Source of the DNA: Candidatus Aminicenantota bacterium | Lineage (GTDB): Bacteria; Acidobacteriota; Aminicenantia; Aminicenantales; Aminicenantaceae | Direction: 5' to 3' | Assembly: GCA_014727835.1 (NCBI GenBank) | Contig: WJMT01000087.1 | Location: 1 to 43,306, forward strand | DNA: 43,306 nt | Shown: piece by piece, positions 1 through 9,248 of the stretch | How positions within the stretch are numbered: the stretch's first letter is position 1 | Layout of the letters: every line of letters starts with the position of its first letter | Translations under genes and position numbers: made by a program | Notes under the pieces: generated by a model | What the model was told of the DNA's origin: nothing | What the model saw: only the letters and a program-made list of their open reading frames with translations | Database searches by the model: none

Positions 1-1917
1 GTTATAAAATTCTTGATGAAACGCGTTTTTTATTTTTTCAGCCAAATTCTGATAAGTCCGGACATCTCTTTCTTTTCCCAAAACCTCAGCCATATTTTTG
101 AGAAGAAGAGTGTCATAATAATAAAAGAATGAAGAGACCAGGCTCCCGGGGGTGGATTGCACAGCCACCCAGTCTCCATAATGGCTGTTTTCCAGAAGGC
201 CGTCTTTGGCCTGGGACTGCAAAAAATCCAGATATTTTTGAAGTCCTTCGTAATTCTGCTCCAGGATGCGCTGGTCTCCATAATACCGGTACAGATACCA
301 GCACAGCAGAGGATAGGCTGTGCCCCATGCAGGATCAGCCGGACGCTGCCCCCAGATAAATGGGACTGTGTCTGTGATGGTCCCGCTTTTATCCTGCACA
401 TCCCGGATGTCGTTGATGAATTTGGTGTAAAAAGCTCCCATATTGAAATTCATCAGCGCGGTCTCTGCAGTCAGATGAGCATCCCCCAGCCATCCCATCC
501 TCTCATCTCTCTGGCAGCAGTCTGTAGGAATGGAGTGAAGATTGGTCTTTTGCCCCCATATGATGAGATGCTGGAGTTGGTTTAAAATCGGATTGGAGCA
601 GGAGAAGTTTCCCATTTGATGGACTGATGAATGCACCACTTTTCCTTTGAGAGTGTCCAATTTTGGGACTCCGGGATAACCTCTGAGTTCCGCATAACGG
701 AATCCATGATAAGTAAAACGGGGCTCATAGACTTCTTGACCCTCTCCTTTTAAAATATACACATCCCGGGCTTTGGCACTGCGCAGGTTTTCCTGATTGA
801 TCATGCCGTTTTCATACAAAAGTTCGGCAAACCGCATCTGGACTTTGGTTCCTTGGGGACCTGAGACCGATAGCTCGGCCCATCCGCTGAAATTTTGTCC
901 AAAGTCATACACATAAACGCCTGGTTCAGGCTGGGTCATTGTCTGGGGCAGAAGAGTCGCTTGGACTTTTATAGGCTGAAGCAGCTGAGAAGAGAGACGA
1001 CCTTTAGGCCGAAATCCTGTATCAATAGGACTCCAGTCTTTATCATCAAATCCCGCTCGATCCCAGCCTGGGATTTCTTTCCGGGCATCATAAACTTCTC
1101 CGTCATAAATGCTGTCTGCCACAATGGGCCCCTGAGCTGTCTTCCAGGAGGGATCAGTGAAAACACTGAGATGGTCTCCGCTTTCCAGTTGGATGTTGAT
1201 CTGTAGCATCAATAGTCTGATCTCGCTCCATCCTTTGCCCAGCATCACGGCTACGGCATTGGGGCCCTGGGTCAGATGGTCTGTGATGTCATAGGTGGCA
1301 TAGAGCACTCTCTGGTCGTAAGTGGTGTATCCGGGATCCAGCACATGGTCCCCCACTTTTTCTCCATTGACTCTCAGTTCATAGTAGCCCAGACCGCACA
1401 CAAATGCTCTGGCCCGTACAACGCTCTGGTCTAAAGAAAATTCTTTTCGAAACAGGTTATCTCCGCTGATCCATTCCCCTTCCCAGTCTTGGGAGTGAAA
1501 GAGCCCGGTGTCAAAATGGGCAGTTGAACTGAATGGGCTAGGTCTGTCGTCTTGATCCCAGTATCGGACCTTCCAATAATAGGTGCGGTTGCTATCTAAG
1601 GGGGATCCCTGATAAACCAGATGAGCGGACTTCCCGGAACTGACCTTTCCAGAGTCCCATTCTGTTTCCTCAAATGATGTGTCTGTAGAGACCATGATTT
1701 GATAAGCCGCCTGTTTCTGCCCCCGCTGTGTGTGTGAGAGTATCCAGGAAAATCGTGGCTGTGCCACATCCACTCCCATGGGATTTTCAAGATATTCACA
1801 TCGCAGCTCATATGGGGCCAAAGGGCCGGTGACAGCTTCTGAAAAAGCATTAAAGCAAAAACCCATGATAAATGCCCCAGTCAATAAGACCATGAATAGA
1901 TAATCCCTTTTTATCAT
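1..1917 (-). CDS. Exported alpha-L-rhamnosidase, GH78 family (3' end cut by window edge)
   Basis: The reading frame is open from an ATG at 1917 to base 1 (639 codons) and the C-terminus lies outside the window. It starts with a signal peptide (MIKRDYLFMVLLTGAFIMGF), followed by the fibronectin-like N-terminal domain of bacterial rhamnosidases (GPLAPYELRCEYLENPMGVD, PRFSW) and the rhamnose-binding beta-sandwich. The catalytic (alpha/alpha)6 barrel begins around residue 450 with the family signature TDCCQRDERMGWLGDA, which holds acidic residues of the active site. Enzymes of this family release terminal alpha-L-rhamnose from plant or microbial polysaccharides, here probably in the periplasm. 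The start is supported by GGAGGA six bases before the ATG. It lies 20 bases downstream of the GH2 gene, so the two are probably co-transcribed. Family assignment is firm; the substrate is not known. Confidence 0.92.
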   Translation of the reverse strand, partial: MIKRDYLFMVLLTGAFIMGFCFNAFSEAVTGPLAPYELRCEYLENPMGVDVAQPRFSWILSHTQRGQKQAAYQIMVSTDTSFEETEWDSGKVSSGKSAHLVYQGSPLDSNRTYYWKVRYWDQDDRPSPFSSTAHFDTGLFHSQDWEGEWISGDNLFRKEFSLDQSVVRARAFVCGLGYYELRVNGEKVGDHVLDPGYTTYDQRVLYATYDITDHLTQGPNAVAVMLGKGWSEIRLLMLQINIQLESGDHLSVFTDPSWKTAQGPIVADSIYDGEVYDARKEIPGWDRAGFDDKDWSPIDTGFRPKGRLSSQLLQPIKVQATLLPQTMTQPEPGVYVYDFGQNFSGWAELSVSGPQGTKVQMRFAELLYENGMINQENLRSAKARDVYILKGEGQEVYEPRFTYHGFRYAELRGYPGVPKLDTLKGKVVHSSVHQMGNFSCSNPILNQLQHLIIWGQKTNLHSIPTDCCQRDERMGWLGDAHLTAETALMNFNMGAFYTKFINDIRDVQDKSGTITDTVPFIWGQRPADPAWGTAYPLLCWYLYRYYGDQRILEQNYEGLQKYLDFLQSQAKDGLLENSHYGDWVAVQSTPGSLVSSFFYYYDTLLLKNMAEVLGKERDVRTYQNLAEKIKNAFHQEFYN

Positions 1918-1937
1918 AACGTCCTCCAATCGGATGA

Positions 1938-3782
1938 TTAATAAATTGTCTTTTCTGATTCAATCTGTTGTTTTGAGATGATTTGACGGATTCGGTCCAT
2001 ATCAAATTTTTCAGTCCGGTCATAGTTGTAAATCCCGTTCTGTTCCTGCTCGATGTCCGTGAGTTGGGTGTAGCAAAATCCACAGATATGCTCAAGACTC
2101 AAGATCACATCAGTGAGCGCTTCCAAGCGGGTATAGAACTCTTCCGGGGTTTTGGGGTCATCTCCGTATCCCCAGGAGTCTTCTGAGTGCTGCTGCTGGG
2201 CACTGGGAATCCATTTGATTCCTCCGTATTCGTCAATAAGATAAGGCTGTCCCTGGTATGTGGAGTTCTGCTCGGAATTCCGAGTCCATATCTTTTTTTC
2301 CTCAGAGGGAGCCAGAAGATGTTGGAGCTTTTCCGGATTCTGCTCATAAGTGTGTTCAGTCCAGAGGTCTGTTTTGATATGAATGCCTCCGCTGGCATCA
2401 TTGATGGGCCGAGTTGGGTCCAAAATTTTGGTGAGGTCATAAGTCTCTGTGAGCAGCCGTTCCAGTCTCTCTCCCCCTCTCCAGGTCTCATTAAAAGGAG
2501 TCCAGGCAATGATGGAGGGATGATTCCTGTCCCGGACAATGATATCACTCCATTCTGTGAGAAAGTTTCTGGCTGCTTCTCCGCTGGTCACATCCAATCC
2601 CCAGCTGGAAGACTCACCCCAGGTTAGATAACCCAATCGGTCTGCCCAAAAGTGAAACCGTTCTTCAAATACTTTTTGGTGAAGCCGGGCCCCGTTGAAT
2701 CCGGCTTTTTTGGAGAGAAGAATATCCTTTTTGAGCGCTTCATCGCTGGGAGCGGTCCAGATGCCTTCAGGATAGAATCCCTGGTCCAATACCAGCCTTA
2801 AATAAATGGGTTGATTGTTGAGGTAGATTCGGTTGCCTTTGGTATGGATTTTTCTCATTCCCACATAGCTTTTCACCTGATCCAGGACTTTTCCTTTCTG
2901 ATCCAAGACTTCGAGAATGAGCTCATAGAGAAATGGGTCTTCCAAAGACCACAGTCGGGGATTTGAGATCTCTATGGAGATGGGAGAACCTTGGGATGCG
3001 GCAAAGGAATCCTGTTGGACGGTTTGTTTCTTTTTTTGGACTGTGATTCGCAGATTCAAATCGTCTTTTGTTTCAAAAAAACGGGGGATGACAGTGAATT
3101 TTTCTTGGTCAATATCCGGGATGATATGGCAGGACTTGAGACCATAAGGGGAGACCGCTTCCAGCCACACTGTCTGCCAGATTCCTGTGGTTCGGGTGTA
3201 GTGACATCCTCTGGAATTGAAATCAGGACACTGTTTTCCTGCGGGCTGTACAGAAGAGCGGACATCATCAAATGCACAAACCACCAAACTGTGAGTGGAA
3301 CCTGGCTCAACAAATGGGGTGATGTCTAAATCAAAAGAACTGGTTCCTCCCCAGTGTTTTCCGACAGACTGTCCGTCCACAAAGACTTCTGAGGCATAAT
3401 CCACCGCCCCAAAATGCAGGGAGATAATTTTTCCTGCCCAGGATTCAGGGAGGGTGACGTTTCGTTGATACCAGACAGCGTTGATGAAATCCTTGTATTC
3501 AATCCCAGAAAGCTTGCTTTCCGGGCAGAACGGGACCAGGATGGTTCTTTTGAACCGGTCTGTGTTCTGAAATCCCCGCTGTTTTCCAGAAAGTCCAAAA
3601 TCAAAAGTGAAGCTCCATTCCCCGTTCAAGTTGAGCCAGGTCTCTCTCACGAACTGAGGACGGGGATGTTCAGGCCTGGGAACGAGGGGCTGAGTTTGTT
3701 CTGAGACTTGTTGCTGGGATGAGGCAAAACTTAGGGTCAGGAAAAAAAGAATGAAAATGGAAACGGTTTTGAATCGGGACAT
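1938..3782 (-). CDS. Exported glycoside hydrolase family 2 (beta-galactosidase/beta-glucuronidase-like)
   Basis: A 614-residue protein when started at the ATG at 3782, which has AAGGAGG nine bases upstream; a longer frame to 3833 has no such site and would spoil the signal peptide MSRFKTVSIFILFFLTLSFA. The order is GH2 sugar-binding jelly roll (about 40-200, with GEWSFTFD and WYQRNVTLP), an immunoglobulin-like domain (about 210-310) and a TIM barrel. The expected acid/base glutamate is E432 in WTPFNETW and the nucleophile is E518 in LIDEYGG, so it should be active. The length is near that of short GH2 enzymes without the C-terminal domains of LacZ. It is followed by the GH78 gene, suggesting joint breakdown of a rhamnose-containing glycan. 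Which sugar it removes cannot be told from the sequence. Confidence 0.92.
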   Translation of the reverse strand: MSRFKTVSIFILFFLTLSFASSQQQVSEQTQPLVPRPEHPRPQFVRETWLNLNGEWSFTFDFGLSGKQRGFQNTDRFKRTILVPFCPESKLSGIEYKDFINAVWYQRNVTLPESWAGKIISLHFGAVDYASEVFVDGQSVGKHWGGTSSFDLDITPFVEPGSTHSLVVCAFDDVRSSVQPAGKQCPDFNSRGCHYTRTTGIWQTVWLEAVSPYGLKSCHIIPDIDQEKFTVIPRFFETKDDLNLRITVQKKKQTVQQDSFAASQGSPISIEISNPRLWSLEDPFLYELILEVLDQKGKVLDQVKSYVGMRKIHTKGNRIYLNNQPIYLRLVLDQGFYPEGIWTAPSDEALKKDILLSKKAGFNGARLHQKVFEERFHFWADRLGYLTWGESSSWGLDVTSGEAARNFLTEWSDIIVRDRNHPSIIAWTPFNETWRGGERLERLLTETYDLTKILDPTRPINDASGGIHIKTDLWTEHTYEQNPEKLQHLLAPSEEKKIWTRNSEQNSTYQGQPYLIDEYGGIKWIPSAQQQHSEDSWGYGDDPKTPEEFYTRLEALTDVILSLEHICGFCYTQLTDIEQEQNGIYNYDRTEKFDMDRIRQIISKQQIESEKTIY

Positions 3783-3884
3783 TTTAAGAAACCTCCTTAG
3801 ACATTTGGTGTTTGCATCACTCAAATCATACACAAATACCTATCATCAATCATCAAAAAGATTTCTATTTTCATGCATTTTTTA

Positions 3885-3890
3885 TATAAT
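3885..3890 (+). promoter_or_regulatory. Possible -10 element (TATAAT)
   Basis: A perfect TATAAT lies 34 bases before the start of the acetyltransferase gene at 3925, in an AT-rich gap between divergent genes. The hexamer at the expected -35 position (TTTCTA, 3862-3867) is a poor match, so this is only a candidate. Confidence 0.3.
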
Positions 3891-3924
3891 GAACGTCAGG
3901 CAAGGTTAGTGGCCAGATCTTAAA

Positions 3925-4494
3925 ATGTCTTATTTCAGTCGAGCTTTCAATCTGAAAATTCCAGAACGCCTGGAAACAGACCGTCTTTACATCAGACCTT
4001 TTGAAAACAAAGATTGGGAGCCTTTTTTTTCTTTTATGAGAGATGAAGTCGCCACCCAGTATCTCTCCTTTATCAAAGAGCAGAAGACATATCAAGGAGC
4101 TGAAGAACTATTTCACTTGATCCTTGAACGCTATGGAAAAGAAAACCAGATATTCGTCTTAGCAGTGATCAGAAAATCGGATGATCAATATGTGGGAGCC
4201 GTCGGTCTTTTGCCAGTTGAAGGAGGTACTGATGCAGAGGTCTTTTACTCCCTGATTCCGAAATACTGGGGCAAGGGATATGCCACAGAAGCCACGCATC
4301 GTCTTTTTGCCTATGTATTTTCTGAGTCAGATATCAACAGAATTGTGGCCTCTATCTATCCAATGAACAAGGCATCTGAAAAAGTGGCCAAACGGGTGGG
4401 AATGATTTATAAAGGTTTTGTGATGAGAGAGCTTCAAGGAAGCAAGGTCAAATTATACATCATCAAAAGAGAGGATTTTTTTTCAAGGGGATGA
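3925..4494 (+). CDS. GNAT-family N-acetyltransferase (RimJ/RimL type)
   Basis: A 189-residue cytoplasmic protein of the RimJ/RimL branch of GNAT enzymes, which transfer acetyl from acetyl-CoA to protein N-termini or small amines. The opening LETDRLYIRPFENKDWEPFF is the usual first strand and helix. The acetyl-CoA loop reads IPKYWGKGYATEA at about residues 111-123, and the C-terminal part INRIVASIYPMNKASEKVAKRVGM is typical of the fold. The start has no strong ribosome-binding site, but no better ATG is in frame upstream. It is the first of several same-strand genes with small gaps, 30 bases before the BNR-repeat gene. The acetyl acceptor is unknown. Confidence 0.88.
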   Translation: MSYFSRAFNLKIPERLETDRLYIRPFENKDWEPFFSFMRDEVATQYLSFIKEQKTYQGAEELFHLILERYGKENQIFVLAVIRKSDDQYVGAVGLLPVEGGTDAEVFYSLIPKYWGKGYATEATHRLFAYVFSESDINRIVASIYPMNKASEKVAKRVGMIYKGFVMRELQGSKVKLYIIKREDFFSRG

Positions 4495-4524
4495 CCCTAA
4501 TACTATATATGAGGAGGTTTGGTT

Positions 4525-6888
4525 ATGTCATCATTCCGTAGCAGGTTATTATGTCAAATCTTTTTTGTTTTGATCCTAGCTGTGTTTTTAAACGGAATTG
4601 TTTTTTCAGAGGTGCCGGAAAATGAAAAGAAGGTGGACTCCACAGACCCGGAGCAGCGATTGGACTGGTATCACCAGCATATGGAAATGAAAAACCAATC
4701 TGTGTTTAAAGGGCTGAAATGGAGATTTTTAGGGCCGGATGTCATCAGCGGGCGATGCACGGATATTGCTGTTCCAAAGGCAAGCAAGCACACCATCTAT
4801 ATAGGCGCTGCCACCGGAGGAGTGTGGAAGACTGAAAATTCCGGTATCACATGGAAGCCTCTCTTTGATGAAGCTCCTTCCATCTCCATCGGAGATTTGG
4901 CTCTTGCTCCTACGGATCCGTCAATCCTTTGGGTGGGAACTGGAGAAGCCAATATATTCCGAGCTTCTGTGGCCGGCACAGGTGTCTATAAGACCACGGA
5001 CGGGGGAAAGACCTGGGAGCATATGGGTCTTGCAGACACTCATACTATCGCAAGGATCGTGATCCATCCTGAAAATCCGGATGTGGTGTATGTGGCAGCA
5101 CCCGGGCATGAGTGGACCGATAACAAAGAGCGCGGGGTGTACAAGACTACAGACGGGGGAAAGACGTGGGAAAAGGTCTTCTTTATCAGTGAAAAGATCG
5201 GAGCCGTTGATTTGGTTATAGACCCCACGGATCCGGAGACTCTTTATGCCTCCATGTGGAACCGAGTCCGAAAGCGCTGGAGTGATCCCATGCCAGGTCC
5301 TGGAGACGGGATCTTTAAGACCATGGACGGGGGAAAGACCTGGACTCAAAAAACGAACGGACTTCCTGAACTCAAAAAAACAGGCCGTATCGGCCTGGAT
5401 ATTGCCCGGAGCAATCCCAATGTGCTGTATGCTTTTGTGGACAATCACAATCCGGGACGCATGCCTGAAAAAGGAGAGCGTGATGCATACGGCCGGCTGA
5501 GGAAAGGCCGGGTGATCAAAGGAGCTGAAGTCTACAGAACAGATGACAGGGCCGAAACTTGGAGAAAAGTCAGCCCCGATAACCGCTATATGGAAGGATT
5601 TGGGGGGACTTACGGATGGGTTTTTGGCCAGATTCGGGTAGATCCCAGTGATGAGAATACAATTTATATCATGGGACTCCGGCTGGCGAAATCAACTGAC
5701 GGAGGGATGTCTTTTGACACTCTTTATTTCCCGGGTCTTCATGGAGACCATCATGGCCTCTGGATAGATCCCAGTGACTCAGATTATCTGGTCAATGCCA
5801 ATGACGGAGGCATCAATATCTCTTATGACGGAGGTCAGACCTGGAGGGATTTCCATCACAATCTCCCATTGGTGCAGTTTTATAATGTAGCCTGTGATAT
5901 GAAAGATCCGTTTTTTGTTTACGGATCGGTCCAGGACCATATGACCTATCGGGGGAATGTGGCTCACACTCTTCCCAGAGGCAAAAAACCCCAGTGGCTC
6001 ATGACCCATTGGGAAAGAGCTCCGGGAGGTGAAGGGACCATCATTGCCATAGACCCAAAAAATCCTGATGTGGTCTACTCCTCTTCGTTTTACGGCCGGC
6101 TGATGAGGTCTGAGCGCAAGGGGGATCAGTGGTTTGTGAAGAATATTCTCCCTGAAATAGGGGAAGACGAGCCTCCCTTACGGGGGCAATGGCTGGCTCC
6201 CACCATCATCTCTCCTCATGACCACAATGTTATCTATCATGGCATGCAGTATGTGTTCCGTTCTCCGGATAGGGGAGAGACCTGGAAGCGAATCAGCCCG
6301 GACCTCTCTTACAATGATCCGGATAGGCAGGGAAAACTTCCTTTTGCCATCCCCTATGCGTGTCTGACAGCGATTTCAGAGTCACCTCTGAAAAAAGGAC
6401 TGATCTATGCAGGAACAGATGACGGAAGAGTGCATGTGACCAAAGATGAGGGAGAGAACTGGGAAGAGATCATAGAGGGGCTTCCCTATAACAAGCATGT
6501 CTCGAGAACGGTGGCATCCCAATATGATGAAGCCACGGTGTATTTGACTTTGAACGGGCGCAGAGATGATGACTTTAGAGATTATATCTTCAGATCAGAG
6601 GATTACGGGAAGACATGGTCAGATATTTCCGGGAATATCCCCGGTGGTCCGGTGAATGTGATCCGGGAAGACCCGGTTCTTGAAAATATCCTTTATGTGG
6701 GAACAGACTTGGGAGTGTTTGTGAGTATTGATAAAGGAAAGACATGGCATTCCCTGTCCCATGGTCTTCCCAATTGTTTTGTGTGGGATCTGAAGATTCA
6801 TCCCAGAGACCATGTTCTTGTTATTGCCACCAACGGACGGGGCCTGTATGCCATGGATGATATTTCCAAGATACATGAATACAAGTGA
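4525..6888 (+). CDS. Exported BNR/Asp-box (sortilin VPS10-like) repeat protein
   Basis: A 787-residue protein from the ATG at 4525, chosen because GAGGAGG sits seven bases before it; an in-frame TTG six bases earlier is less likely. A signal peptide (LLCQIFFVLILAVFLNGIVFS) is followed by a large beta-propeller built from about eleven Asp-box repeats of the form TTDGGKTWE (for example at about residues 153, 208 and 265), some encoded by nearly identical DNA. This architecture is common in Acidobacteriota and Bacteroidota and is often annotated as glycosyl hydrolase or VPS10 domain protein. The Asp-box is a structural motif, so it does not prove sialidase activity, and I do not see a sialidase arginine triad. 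Ligand or substrate binding outside the cytoplasm is likely; the function is unknown. Confidence 0.88.
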   Translation: MSSFRSRLLCQIFFVLILAVFLNGIVFSEVPENEKKVDSTDPEQRLDWYHQHMEMKNQSVFKGLKWRFLGPDVISGRCTDIAVPKASKHTIYIGAATGGVWKTENSGITWKPLFDEAPSISIGDLALAPTDPSILWVGTGEANIFRASVAGTGVYKTTDGGKTWEHMGLADTHTIARIVIHPENPDVVYVAAPGHEWTDNKERGVYKTTDGGKTWEKVFFISEKIGAVDLVIDPTDPETLYASMWNRVRKRWSDPMPGPGDGIFKTMDGGKTWTQKTNGLPELKKTGRIGLDIARSNPNVLYAFVDNHNPGRMPEKGERDAYGRLRKGRVIKGAEVYRTDDRAETWRKVSPDNRYMEGFGGTYGWVFGQIRVDPSDENTIYIMGLRLAKSTDGGMSFDTLYFPGLHGDHHGLWIDPSDSDYLVNANDGGINISYDGGQTWRDFHHNLPLVQFYNVACDMKDPFFVYGSVQDHMTYRGNVAHTLPRGKKPQWLMTHWERAPGGEGTIIAIDPKNPDVVYSSSFYGRLMRSERKGDQWFVKNILPEIGEDEPPLRGQWLAPTIISPHDHNVIYHGMQYVFRSPDRGETWKRISPDLSYNDPDRQGKLPFAIPYACLTAISESPLKKGLIYAGTDDGRVHVTKDEGENWEEIIEGLPYNKHVSRTVASQYDEATVYLTLNGRRDDDFRDYIFRSEDYGKTWSDISGNIPGGPVNVIREDPVLENILYVGTDLGVFVSIDKGKTWHSLSHGLPNCFVWDLKIHPRDHVLVIATNGRGLYAMDDISKIHEYK

Positions 6889-6917
6889 ATTGAAATGAGA
6901 AAGGATCAGGAGAAACA

Positions 6918-7922
6918 ATGTACTGCAATTTGAAAAATCGAAGTGTTACCAAACTGCTGGATTTCAGCCCTCAGGAAATCAGTTATCTTTTAGAACTTTC
7001 CAAAAAGCTAAAAAAGGATAAATACACGGGCAGTGAAGAGCAGAGGCTGTTGAGGGAAAACATTGTTCTCATTTTTGAAAAGACATCCACCCGAACCCGG
7101 TGTGCATTTGAAGTGGCTGCCTATGACCAGGGAGCTCAGGTGACTTTTCTGGGGCCAAAAAGCTCTCAATTCGGGCATAAGGAATCGATCAGAGATTCGG
7201 CAAGAGTTTTGGGAAGGATGTATGACGGCATTCAGTATAGGGGTTTTGGCCAGGAGGTGGTGGAGCAGCTGGCTGAATACTCAGGTGTTCCGGTGTGGAA
7301 CGGACTCACAGATGAGTTCCATCCCACACAAGTTTTGGCAGATCTTTTGACCATGCAGGAGCACAGCAAAAAACCGCTGGGAGAGATTCAATTTGCTTTT
7401 CTGGGTGATGCCCAGAATAATATGGGAAATTCTCTGATGGTGGGTGCTGCAAAAATGGGAATGGACTTCCGTTCTATCGGGCCAAAAAAACTCCAGCCCA
7501 AAAAAGATCTGGTCCAAAAAGCAAACAAGATAGCGGATAAGACCGGAGCCAAGGTCCATATCACAGATGACATCAAGGCTGTGGAAGGATGTGATTTTCT
7601 GTATACCGATGTATGGGTCTCTATGGGAGAACCGGATTATGTCTGGGAAGAAAAGATCAATCTTTTGCGGCCTTTTCAGGTCAACAGAGAGCTGATGAAA
7701 ATGACGGGAAATCCGGAGGTCAAATTTATGGACTGTCTGCCGGCTTTTCACAACCGAGAGACCAAAATCGGAGATGACATCTATAAGAAATTCGGGCTGG
7801 AGAGCATGGAAGTGACCGAAGAGGTGTTTGAATCTGCTGCGTCCATTGTGTTTGATGAATCAGAGAACCGGTTGCACACCATCAAAGCTGTGCTGGTGGC
7901 TACGTTAGTGGGAGGGGATTAA
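6918..7922 (+). CDS. argF: Ornithine carbamoyltransferase
   Basis: A 334-residue enzyme that makes citrulline from ornithine and carbamoyl phosphate in arginine synthesis, or runs in reverse in the arginine deiminase pathway. The carbamoyl-phosphate loop [12 protein letters not shown] lies at about residues 55-66, the [12 protein letters not shown] segment near 133, and the ornithine-binding signature reads [11 protein letters not shown] near 273. The length matches the family. The protein resembles the enterobacterial ArgF type closely over its length ([34 protein letters not shown]). No other arginine-synthesis or deiminase gene is nearby, so direction of flux and the argF or arcB naming are not settled. 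It sits 29 bases after the BNR-repeat gene with a modest AGGAG site. Confidence 0.95.
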   Translation: MYCNLKNRSVTKLLDFSPQEISYLLELSKKLKKDKYTGSEEQRLLRENIVLIFEKTSTRTRCAFEVAAYDQGAQVTFLGPKSSQFGHKESIRDSARVLGRMYDGIQYRGFGQEVVEQLAEYSGVPVWNGLTDEFHPTQVLADLLTMQEHSKKPLGEIQFAFLGDAQNNMGNSLMVGAAKMGMDFRSIGPKKLQPKKDLVQKANKIADKTGAKVHITDDIKAVEGCDFLYTDVWVSMGEPDYVWEEKINLLRPFQVNRELMKMTGNPEVKFMDCLPAFHNRETKIGDDIYKKFGLESMEVTEEVFESAASIVFDESENRLHTIKAVLVATLVGGD

Positions 7923-7957
7923 CTGAGTTTCTTTTTTAAAACAAAGGAGGGGAAAAA

Positions 7958-8254
7958 ATGAAAACATTTATTTTAATGACCAAACTGGGGCCTGAAGTCT
8001 CAAAAAAAATCAAAGACAGGGCCAAATTGGGAAGAGCCTGGCTGCAGGAAGTGAAAGAAAAATGTCCTGAGGTCAAGTTCAAAGCTCACTATGCTCTTCT
8101 CGGGTCCTATGATTTTCTGGATATTTATGAAGCCCCTGATGAAGAAACTGCTGCCAAGGTCTCTATGATCAGTCTTTCCAATGGGGCTTTTCATGCAGAG
8201 AGCTGGACAGCGATCCCTTACAAGCGATTTTTAAAATTGACCGAGGAAGTGTAA
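7958..8254 (+). CDS. GYD-domain protein
   Basis: A 98-residue cytoplasmic protein of the GYD superfamily, small ferredoxin-fold proteins named after a Gly-Tyr-Asp motif. Here the motif region is LLGSYDFLDIYEAPDEETA at about residues 48-66, and the N-terminus MKTFILMTKLGPEVSKKIKD is the expected first strand and helix. Members are widespread and uncharacterised. A strong AAAGGAGGGG site precedes the ATG by six bases, suggesting good expression. It lies between the carbamoyltransferase and the epimerase genes in a likely operon, which does not explain its role. Confidence 0.85.
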   Translation: MKTFILMTKLGPEVSKKIKDRAKLGRAWLQEVKEKCPEVKFKAHYALLGSYDFLDIYEAPDEETAAKVSMISLSNGAFHAESWTAIPYKRFLKLTEEV

Positions 8255-8300
8255 CTCGCCAACATAGGGAATAATCAGGGCTCAACAAAGGAGAGGATCA

Positions 8301-9248
8301 ATGGGTGACGCGTGTTTGGTGACCGGAGGAGCGGGTTTTATTGGATCCAACCTGGTCCGCGGACTGCTAAAAGAGAAGAAGAATGTCCGTGTGATCGATA
8401 ATTTGTCTACTGGAGACATATCAAACCTGAAGGATGTTCTGGAGGACATCGAGTTTATTGAGGGAGATATCCGGTATCTGAACACCATTCAGGAAGCCTG
8501 CAAAGGAGTGAAATATGTATTTCATCAGGCGGCTGTCCCTTCTGTTCCTCGTTCCATTGAAAATCCTGTGGAGTCCAACCAGAGCAATGTGGACGGGACT
8601 CTCAACGTTCTGGTGGCGGCCCGGGACAAGGGAGTGAAGAGGGTCATTTTTGCAGGATCTTCCTCTGTTTATGGCGATACCCCTCAGCTTCCCAAAACAG
8701 AAGATATGAAGCCCAATCCTCTCTCACCTTATGCTATCACGAAACTGACCGGAGAGTATTACTGCAAAATATTCAGTGAGGTGTTTGGTCTGCAGACTGT
8801 GACCACCCGATATTTCAATGTGTTTGGTCCTCGGCAGGATCCGGAATCCCAGTACGCAGCTGTGATTCCAAAATTCATTGAGGCCTTTTTGAGAGAAACA
8901 TCTCCCACTGTGTACGGAGACGGAGAACAGACCAGAGATTTCACCTATGTTGAGAATGTGGTTCATGCCAACATCCTGTGTTCCAGGGCCAAAAAAACAA
9001 ACGGGGACATCATCAATATTGCCACCTCTTTCCGCATTTCCCTGAATGAGCTCATCAAGCTGCTCAAGGACATCACGGGAAAGGAAATCAAGCCCATTCA
9101 CACCGAGCCCCGAAAAGGAGATATCAAGCATTCTCTCGCTGATATTTCCAGAGCCAAAAAACTCATCGGGTACAGACCTTTATTGGATCTGAAACAGGGA
9201 TTGGTCAAAACGCTCCAGTGGATGAAGCAGGACCTTGATATCACCTAG
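8301..9248 (+). CDS. UDP-sugar 4-epimerase (extended SDR, GalE/WbpP-like)
   Basis: A 315-residue extended short-chain dehydrogenase that most resembles the UDP-N-acetylglucosamine 4-epimerases of the WbpP/Gne type. The NAD-binding loop TGGAGFIGSN is at residues 8-17. The catalytic set is Ser in GSSSVYG (about 119-125) with Tyr144 and Lys148 in YAITK. The segments SVPRSIENPVESNQSNVDGT and TRYFNVFGPRQDP are typical of nucleotide-sugar epimerases. It would supply galactose- or GalNAc-type precursors for surface glycans or glycolipids. AAGGAGAGG lies in front of the start. Its last eight bases overlap the end of the convergent M28-M19 gene. The precise sugar is uncertain. Confidence 0.88.
   Translation: MGDACLVTGGAGFIGSNLVRGLLKEKKNVRVIDNLSTGDISNLKDVLEDIEFIEGDIRYLNTIQEACKGVKYVFHQAAVPSVPRSIENPVESNQSNVDGTLNVLVAARDKGVKRVIFAGSSSVYGDTPQLPKTEDMKPNPLSPYAITKLTGEYYCKIFSEVFGLQTVTTRYFNVFGPRQDPESQYAAVIPKFIEAFLRETSPTVYGDGEQTRDFTYVENVVHANILCSRAKKTNGDIINIATSFRISLNELIKLLKDITGKEIKPIHTEPRKGDIKHSLADISRAKKLIGYRPLLDLKQGLVKTLQWMKQDLDIT

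Noticed and set aside
3783..3924. Possible tRNA or small RNA in the gap between the GH2 and acetyltransferase genes.
   Set aside because: AT-rich sequence without cloverleaf or conserved arm motifs; the same holds for the other short gaps.
4990..5340. Near-identical short DNA repeats (GACGGGGGAAAGAC) that could suggest a repeat array.
   Set aside because: They encode successive Asp-box turns (TTDGGKTWE) of the beta-propeller protein, so coding constraint explains them.
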